Shown here: positions 1 to 4,177 of the stretch, in pieces
Layout of the letters: every line of letters begins with the position of its first letter
How positions within the stretch are numbered: position 1 is the stretch's first letter
Origin: JBKPHS01 sp046729975
Lineage (GTDB): Bacteria > Actinomycetota > Thermoleophilia > Solirubrobacterales > Thermoleophilaceae
Assembly (NCBI GenBank): GCA_046729975.1
Contig: JBKPHS010000190.1
Coordinates: 1-5,523 of the forward strand
DNA: 5,523 nucleotides
Reading direction: 5' to 3'
Translations under genes and position numbers: made by a program
Notes under the pieces: generated by a model
The model's input: the letters and a program-made list of their open reading frames with translations, nothing else
Databases searched by the model: none
What the model was told of the DNA's origin: nothing

Positions 1-597
1 GTGCAGGTGGAAGCTCTGCCAGATCCCGGCGGCGTCGGCAGCCGAGTCGTACCCCTCCGGGAACGTCGGCGCGAGGCCCGCCATGAACACCTCGCCGTTC
101 ATCGCGGCGCTTATCTGCGGCCCCTGTTCCGTGTCGAGCAGGGCCACCTGCGCGGGCTGCGGCCGGTGCAGGTCCGGGTAGACGCCCCCGTTCATGAAGT
201 GGAGCGCGCGCACGTCGACCGCGAGCGTGCCAGCCGCGCGCCGCGTCAGGAGCTCCTGTGCGACGCTGACCGAGTAGTCGTGTGCCACGACCACCGTCGA
301 CTCGATCCCCTCGCGCTCCCACAACGCCTCGACCAAGTCCGCCTGCTCGAGCAGCGAGTAGCGGTGCTCGCGCGGCTTGCTGGAGGCGCCGAAGCCCAGC
401 AGGTCGGGCATCGTGAGCGCGTAGCGCTCGGCCAGGGCAGGGGCGATCTTCGCCCAGTCGTGCGATGAGCTGGGGAACCCATGCAGCAGCGTCATGGACG
501 GCCCCGACCCCTCGCGGCGAACGAACACGCCCTGCTCGGTTCCGCTCAGCTCCAGCGGAACCAGCTCGCCGCCTGACCACCAGTCCTGCACCTCCAC
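1..597 (-). CDS. alpha/beta hydrolase, MEST/epoxide hydrolase-like (partial, C-terminus beyond left edge)
   Basis: An open frame on the minus strand gives 199 residues and continues past position 1. It reads as the N-terminal part of an alpha/beta-hydrolase fold: HGFP (residues 39-42, oxyanion-hole region), a PDLLGFGASSKP segment (about 64-75), a YSLLEQADLVEAL segment (80-92) and a nucleophile elbow VVAHDYS (103-109) with Asp107 as predicted nucleophile. The following MNGGVYPDLHRP stretch (135-146) resembles the NGG-(I/L/V)-(F/Y)-P-(D/E)-x-HRP signature I associate with mammalian MEST/PEG1 and its bacterial relatives. An Asp nucleophile fits epoxide hydrolases and haloalkane dehalogenases; the substrate is unknown. 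The catalytic acid and His would lie outside the window. The frame is open back to about 822 but has no ATG, GTG or TTG there, so GTG 597 (or GTG 591) is the likely start; neither has a convincing Shine-Dalgarno. Family confidence is high, subfamily moderate. Confidence 0.88.
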   Translation of the reverse strand, partial: MEVQDWWSGGELVPLELSGTEQGVFVRREGSGPSMTLLHGFPSSSHDWAKIAPALAERYALTMPDLLGFGASSKPREHRYSLLEQADLVEALWEREGIESTVVVAHDYSVSVAQELLTRRAAGTLAVDVRALHFMNGGVYPDLHRPQPAQVALLDTEQGPQISAAMNGEVFMAGLAPTFPEGYDSAADAAGIWQSFHLH

Positions 598-613
598 GGG
601 GCGCAGTATGCCG

Positions 614-630
614 GGTAGCGAGCAGCTACC
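614..630. other. inverted repeat, 6-bp stem
   Basis: GGTAGC (614-619) and GCTACC (625-630) are perfect inverted repeats around a 5-base loop. The element lies 17 bases upstream of the predicted hydrolase GTG (597), where an operator or a leader hairpin of the minus-strand transcript would sit. The stem is short and could be chance. Confidence 0.4.
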
Positions 631-677
631 GCTCTTCGTCCAACTCAGCAGCGAGCGGTCCGCCGAGGACAGACCTG

Positions 678-709
678 AGGCTGCTGCCTTCGTCGAGGAG
701 CAGCAGCCT
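678..709. other. inverted repeat, perfect 10-bp stem
   Basis: AGGCTGCTGC (678-687) and GCAGCAGCCT (700-709) form a perfect 10-bp stem with a 12-base loop. This is the longest perfect palindrome I found in the intergenic region. There is no T-run on either side, so it is not a classical intrinsic terminator. It could be an operator, an actinobacterial terminator lacking a U-tract, or part of a structured RNA. Confidence 0.5.
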
Positions 710-748
710 GGACGTGCGCTTTCGCGGCTCGTCCTAGGCGATCGTCGC

Positions 749-775
749 GGCAGTGCAGCACGAGTGCTCGCTGCC
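749..775. other. hairpin with CGAG tetraloop and one bulge
   Basis: GGCAG (749-753) pairs with CTGCC (771-775). The helix continues through a T-G wobble and a G-C pair, a bulged C756, then AGCA (757-760) with TGCT (765-768), closing on a four-base CGAG loop (761-764). That makes eleven pairs in 27 bases with one bulge. Its role is unknown. Confidence 0.42.
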
Positions 776-824
776 TCACGAATGCAGGCGTCAGCTGGCC
801 ACGCCCCGGCGTTCGTTGTCGCTT

Positions 825-843
825 AGGACGCGGAACGCGTCCT
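825..843. other. inverted repeat, perfect 8-bp stem with triloop
   Basis: AGGACGCG (825-832) and CGCGTCCT (836-843) form a perfect 8-bp stem around a GAA triloop, the tightest hairpin in the region. No T-tract follows on either strand. It may be an operator-like palindrome, a terminator-like hairpin or part of a structured transcript. Confidence 0.48.
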
Positions 844-878
844 CGAGAAGTCGCCGCGGCGAGCGGCGAAGAGCAGAT

Positions 879-898
879 CCGATGCGAGTCTCGATCGG
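879..898. other. hairpin, 8 pairs with one bulge
   Basis: CCGAT (879-883) pairs with ATCGG (894-898). After a bulged G884 the helix continues CGA (885-887) with TCG (891-893), closing on a GTC loop. It is just before the coding-like stretch on the plus strand. Its function is unknown and it is weaker than the 678-709 and 825-843 palindromes. Confidence 0.35.
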
Positions 899-904
899 GG
901 GCAC

Positions 905-1147
905 GTGAGTCACGACCTCGAGAGCGAGCCCCGCAGCCGCCGAGCACCAACATTCCCGGCACCGCGCTCGGCTCGCTGCGCGGCGGGGACGGTGCTGTTC
1001 GAGACGAGCGGACAGGCCCAGCAGGTCGGCCTCAAGCGGATCGGGATGCTCTCCAGGCAGGTCGAGCTCACGGGCATCGTCGACGCGCTGGCCGACGGCA
1101 CGTTCGATGACATCGACCCCGACCGCTGCCGCGACATCCCGCTCTGA
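905..1147 (+). pseudogene. unrecognised short ORF or 3' gene remnant
   Basis: This frame runs from a GTG at 905 to a TGA at 1145-1147 (80 residues). The first 25 codons look non-coding, being rich in Arg, Pro and Ser. From about 980 onward the codon use becomes typical of the flanking genes, with nearly all G or C third positions, and the protein looks natural: VLFETSGQAQQVGLKRIGML, then a segment ending ADGTFDDIDPDRCRDIPL. I do not recognise a family. An internal GTG at 992 would give a 51-residue protein with a GGGGA only two bases upstream, which is too close for a good ribosome site. It could be the surviving 3' end of a larger gene, a small protein gene, or chance. It ends 118 bases before the SARP start, on the same strand. 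Confidence 0.28.
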
Positions 1148-1265
1148 GTGGACAGCCCGAACTAGCAACGGGCCGCCGGACATCCCGGAGGACGCCGCGC
1201 CGCGGCAGGACGGACTCTGCGCGGCGTTCCGCTGCGACGCCGCGCCGATGGTACGTTCGCGCGGG
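1148..1265 (+). promoter_or_regulatory. upstream region of the SARP gene with 12-base direct repeat and inverted repeat
   Basis: GACGCCGCGCCG occurs at 1191-1202 and again at 1236-1247, starts 45 bases apart. Between the copies, GCGCGGCGT (1219-1227) is the reverse complement of ACGCCGCGC (1192-1200), so a 9-bp stem with an 18-base loop can also form. The second repeat ends immediately before ATG 1248. SARP proteins are known to bind short direct repeats spaced by about one helical turn, so autoregulation is conceivable. The motif is GC-rich and low in complexity, so chance is a real alternative. No clear -10/-35 pair and no Shine-Dalgarno are visible; a leaderless or weakly led message is possible. 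Confidence 0.35.
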
Positions 1266-2888
1266 GTGAGCACTGAGTTCCTGATCCTCGGATCGCTCGA
1301 CGTGCAGAGCGACGGCGTCCCGCTCGAGCTCGGGGGACCGCGCCAGCGCTCGGTGCTCTCCGTGCTGCTGCTGCACGCGGGCGAGGTGGTGCCCGCGACC
1401 ACCTTGATCTACGACATCTGGGGCGAGACGCCGCCTGAGACGGCGGCCAATCTGCTCCAGGGATACGTCTCGGACCTGCGCAAGTCGCTCGGGCGCGACA
1501 CGATCGTCACTCGCGGTCCGGGCTACGCCGTCGACATCGAGCCCGCAGCCCTGGACCTGCAACGCTTCGAGCGGCTCGTCGCCGCCGCCGACGGCGCGGA
1601 GCCGGCGGTCGCGGCGGAGCGCCTTGGCGAGGCGCTGGGGATCTGGCGCGGCCGCGCCTTCGCCGACCTCGCCGATGTGCCGTTCGCGCGTGACGCGAGC
1701 CGTCGGCTGGAGGAGCTGCGTCTGGCGGCCCTCGAGCGCCGGGTCGACGCCGATCTCGCGCTCGGCCGCCACGCGGCGCTGACCGGCGAGCTCGAGCAGC
1801 TCGTCGCCGAGCATCCGCTGCGCGAGCGGTTTCGCGCGCTGCTGATGCTCGCGCTCTACCGCTGCGGGCGGCAGGCCGAGGCGCTCGAGGCGTACCAGGC
1901 GGCGCGGCGCACGCTCGTCGAGCAGCTCGGCATCGAGCCCGTCCCGGCGCTGCGGCGGCTGCAGGAGTCGATCCTGCGCCACGATCCGGAGCTCGACGTC
2001 CCCGACGCGGGCGCGGCGGTGGATGGACAGACGGCGGCGGCAGTCGCGCGCTCGATCCTCGTGGTGCCGCGCGACGAGGTGGGCACGCTCAGGCTGGTGT
2101 CCATCGCAGAGCCGCTCGCGCGCATCCCACCGCGCGAGCTGATCGTCGTGCAACTGCTCGACGCCGAGGCAGAGCCCGCCGCCTCGACCGGGCGCCTCGC
2201 CGAGCTGCGCGATGAGCTGGTCTCGCGCGGGTTGCAGATGCGCGTGGCCGCCTACACGTCGACGGCGCCGGCCGACGACGCGGTGCTGCTCGCGACCGAG
2301 CAGCAGGTGGACCTGCTGCTCGCGGACGCGCCGCCGAGCCTTCTCGAGGAGGGCATTCCCGATCAGGACCTCGACGCGATCCTCCGCCACGCTCCCTGTG
2401 ACGTCGCGATCCTGCTTCCCGGACAGCCGCTGAGCCGGGACCGGCCGGGACCGGTCGTCGTCCCGTTCGGCGGCGCTGAGCACGACTGGTCCGCGATCGA
2501 GCTCGGGGCCTGGGTGGCGCGCTCCCTGGGCACGACCCTTCGGCTGGTCGGCACGTCGGCTGATCGCCTGCGCGGCCGGCGCGACGCCAGCCGTACGCTG
2601 GCCCGCGCGTCGCTCGTGGTCCAGGCGGTGGCCGGCATCGTCGCTGAGCCGGCCCTGGTCCGTGGGGGCGCCGAGGGCGTGGCCGATGCCGCGGCCGACG
2701 CCGCGCTCCTCGTCGTCGGGCTTTCGGGGCGCTGGCAGGCGGAAGGCCTTGGTCCCGCGCGGCTCGCGCTCGGGCAGCGCGCCGGCGTGCCGACGCTGCT
2801 TGTGCGGCGCGGGCTGCGGCCCGGGGGCCTGGCGCCGAGCGGCAGCATGACCCGGTTCACGTGGTCGCTCGCGCCTGCGGAAAGCTAG
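1266..2888 (+). CDS. SARP-type transcriptional regulator (winged helix + BTAD) with C-terminal tandem USP-like domains
   Basis: The gene encodes a 540-residue cytoplasmic DNA-binding protein. Residues 5-91 are an OmpR-type winged helix of the SARP class: FLILGSLDV start, GGPRQRSVLSVLLLHAGE, IWGETPPETAANLLQGYVSDLRK, then the RGPGYAVDI wing. Residues 98-243 are the helical BTAD domain, ending EQLGIEPVPALRRLQESIL. From 263 the protein departs from simple SARPs. Two alternating strand-helix units follow (about 263-386 and 395-515) that look like tandem UspA-type folds, with strands such as SILVVPRD, CDVAILLPG, GPVVVPFGG, LLVVGLSG and VPTLLVRRG. The usual USP nucleotide motif GxxGx9G(S/T) is degenerate in the second unit (Gly485, Gly488, Gly494, Gly496, no following Ser/Thr), so ATP binding is doubtful. 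GTG 1266 places the winged helix close to the N-terminus as in most SARPs; ATG 1248 would add six residues. The stop overlaps the convergent lipoprotein gene. Confidence 0.9.
   Translation: MSTEFLILGSLDVQSDGVPLELGGPRQRSVLSVLLLHAGEVVPATTLIYDIWGETPPETAANLLQGYVSDLRKSLGRDTIVTRGPGYAVDIEPAALDLQRFERLVAAADGAEPAVAAERLGEALGIWRGRAFADLADVPFARDASRRLEELRLAALERRVDADLALGRHAALTGELEQLVAEHPLRERFRALLMLALYRCGRQAEALEAYQAARRTLVEQLGIEPVPALRRLQESILRHDPELDVPDAGAAVDGQTAAAVARSILVVPRDEVGTLRLVSIAEPLARIPPRELIVVQLLDAEAEPAASTGRLAELRDELVSRGLQMRVAAYTSTAPADDAVLLATEQQVDLLLADAPPSLLEEGIPDQDLDAILRHAPCDVAILLPGQPLSRDRPGPVVVPFGGAEHDWSAIELGAWVARSLGTTLRLVGTSADRLRGRRDASRTLARASLVVQAVAGIVAEPALVRGGAEGVADAAADAALLVVGLSGRWQAEGLGPARLALGQRAGVPTLLVRRGLRPGGLAPSGSMTRFTWSLAPAES
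2885..2888. other. shared CTAG: overlapping stop codons of convergent genes
   Basis: The SARP gene ends in TAG at 2886-2888, and the binding-protein gene ends in TAG read on the minus strand from 2887-2885. Both stops come from the palindrome CTAG, so the genes overlap by four bases tail to tail. No intergenic space remains for a separate terminator; each transcript probably runs into the other gene. Confidence 0.85.
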
Positions 2889-4177
2889 CGCGCCCAGCGC
2901 GGCGGCTCGCCCGTGCCGCAGCGCGGATTCGTCCTGCTCGCCGGCGCGCCGTCCGTCCGGAACAGCCCGCCGAAGGACTGATCGACGTCAGCGATCGTGC
3001 GGATCGTCCGGTGGGCGGGCGCGCCCATTCCGATCCGCGTCACGTAGTTGGGCGCGATGGCTTGGCGGTTCTCGTCCAGCCGGACCGCGCCGCCCGGCGC
3101 GTCCATGCGCAGCGACGCCAGCGCTCGGCGGAGGCGGCGCTGTCCGTGCGAGAGGTCGCCGCCGATCGCGCTGAGCGCTCGCATCGCTGCCTCCACGGCG
3201 ACGTAGTAGGGCACGGCGAGCCTGTGGGTGGTGAGCGGAAGGCTCGGGAACGTGCGCTCCGCACGCGCGCGGTAGGCCGTCCACGCGGGTGTCGCGATGT
3301 CCAGGGGGAGGGGACCGGCGGAGACGATCCCGCGCGCCCGGGCGCCGAGCGCCTCGACGATCCCGGGGTCGCCCAGTCCTCCGCCGCCGACGACGACGCG
3401 GTCCGCGAGTGGGCCGCGGGCGCGATATGCGTCCAGGAAGCCTGGGGTGATCAGCCCCGCCGCGAGCACCACGCCGTCGACGTCGCCTCGGACGCGCGCG
3501 GCGACGTGAGTGAAGTCGGCGGTCTCCGGAGGAGGCCACAGACGCTGCACGACGCGTCCGCCGAGCGAGCAGAACTCGGCGACGAAGCCCGCGCTCTGCG
3601 CGTAGCCGAACGGATTGCGGTCGGCGACCAGCGCGACCCTGCGCCAGCCCAGCTCGCGGTATGCATGGCTCCCGAGGCCGGCCATCCATTGCGCCGCGTC
3701 GCTGCTGAACCGGAACAGGTTGCGCGCGGGCTCGTGGAGCGTCGTGGCCTGCGCGTTGCCGACCACGAGGAACGCGGTCTCGGGGCGCTGCCGCGCGACC
3801 GCCTGCAGCGCGAGCCCTTCGTTGGGCGTGACCCCGCCGACGACGATCGCGGCGCCGTCCTGTTCGGCCAGATGCCGGCTCTTCGCGACCATGTCCGCCG
3901 TCGTGCCGTCGGAGCAGGCGAAGACGAGCTCGACCTTGCGGTCCCCGACCGCGGCGCCCGCCACGCCCGCGCTCGGCCGCTCGGCCGCGAGCGTCGCGCC
4001 GCGGGCGAGGAGCGGGAGCGCGGACGCCGCCCGCATCGGCTCCGAGAACGGACCCCACAGGGTGCCGCAGCTCGTGATGACGCCGATCCGGATCGGCGGA
4101 TCTGGCTGATCGCCGCATGCCCCCGCGAACGCGGCGAGGCACGCGGCGGCGAGCCCGAGCAGGCGCGCACGGGTCAT
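2885..4177 (-). CDS. ABC-type substrate-binding lipoprotein, type-1 periplasmic binding fold (Leu/Ile/Val-binding-like)
   Basis: The protein has 430 residues. The N-terminus MTRARLLGLAAACLAAFAGAC is a lipoprotein signal peptide with a lipobox-like FAGAC and predicted lipidated Cys21, so the protein should be anchored outside the membrane. The rest matches the Peripla_BP_6 type of binding protein: IRIGVITSCGTLWGPF (29-44), ATLAAE (61-66), an IVVGGVTPNEGLALQAVA segment (111-128), FRFSSDAAQWMAGLGSHAYR (155-174), VALVADRNPFGYAQSAGF (181-198), then PYYVAVEAAMRAL (323-335) and GGAVRLDENRQAIAPNYV (362-379). The ligand is unknown; the family binds amino acids and related small molecules. The ATG at 4177 overlaps the TGA of the kinase gene as ATGA, implying translational coupling, and it begins the signal peptide. 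No permease or ATPase gene is nearby, so a sensory rather than transport role is inferred. Frames further upstream are shadow sequence. Confidence 0.92.
   Translation of the reverse strand: MTRARLLGLAAACLAAFAGACGDQPDPPIRIGVITSCGTLWGPFSEPMRAASALPLLARGATLAAERPSAGVAGAAVGDRKVELVFACSDGTTADMVAKSRHLAEQDGAAIVVGGVTPNEGLALQAVARQRPETAFLVVGNAQATTLHEPARNLFRFSSDAAQWMAGLGSHAYRELGWRRVALVADRNPFGYAQSAGFVAEFCSLGGRVVQRLWPPPETADFTHVAARVRGDVDGVVLAAGLITPGFLDAYRARGPLADRVVVGGGGLGDPGIVEALGARARGIVSAGPLPLDIATPAWTAYRARAERTFPSLPLTTHRLAVPYYVAVEAAMRALSAIGGDLSHGQRRLRRALASLRMDAPGGAVRLDENRQAIAPNYVTRIGMGAPAHRTIRTIADVDQSFGGLFRTDGAPASRTNPRCGTGEPPRWAR
4174..4177 (-). promoter_or_regulatory. ATGA stop-start overlap coupling kinase and lipoprotein translation
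   Basis: On the minus strand the lipoprotein ATG (4177-4175) and the kinase TGA (4176-4174) share ATGA. Ribosomes finishing the kinase can restart at the lipoprotein gene. This supports one transcript and matched expression, as expected of parts of one complex. Confidence 0.85.

Larger units (their letters stand above)
598..904. other. intergenic region rich in hairpins, no supported gene
   Basis: No frame here looks like a gene. Codon use in the open frames is mixed, with many A/T third positions, unlike the flanking genes, and base composition appears less GC-rich. It lies in the divergent space between the hydrolase (minus) and the SARP gene (plus), so promoters for the hydrolase should be here, but I cannot pick a convincing -10/-35 pair. 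The visible content is a series of inverted repeats, listed separately at 614-630, 678-709, 749-775, 825-843 and 879-898. A structured RNA, operators or terminators are all possible. Confidence 0.55.

Noticed and set aside
1..468. Plus-strand open frame of 155 codons
   Set aside because: It is antisense to the alpha/beta hydrolase, whose motifs (HGFP, AHDYS, NGGVYPDLHRP) are clear on the minus strand.
494..826. Plus-strand open frame of 110 codons, with an internal ATG at 608
   Set aside because: Codon use has no GC3 bias, the first part is antisense to the hydrolase start, and there is no ribosome site or family resemblance.
1107..1265. Upstream extension of the SARP reading frame to an ATG at 1107
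   Set aside because: The added 53 residues are low in complexity, overlap the coding-like stretch ending at 1147 in another frame, and precede the normal SARP N-terminus, which sits near 1266.
791..1402. Minus-strand open frame of 203 codons across the intergenic region into the SARP gene
   Set aside because: It overlaps the SARP start region in antisense, has low-complexity composition and changes character along its length. Only the last 30 or so residues look mildly protein-like, which is not enough to call a gene.
2434..2453. Tandem 10-base repeat GCCGGGACCG x2 inside the SARP gene
   Set aside because: It encodes the Arg/Pro/Gly linker between the two USP-like units, and two copies of a GC-rich decamer are within chance for this composition.
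1068..2483. Minus-strand open frame of 471 codons opposite the SARP gene
   Set aside because: It has Arg, Gln and Leu excess and no recognisable motif, while the opposite strand encodes an unmistakable winged helix and BTAD domain.
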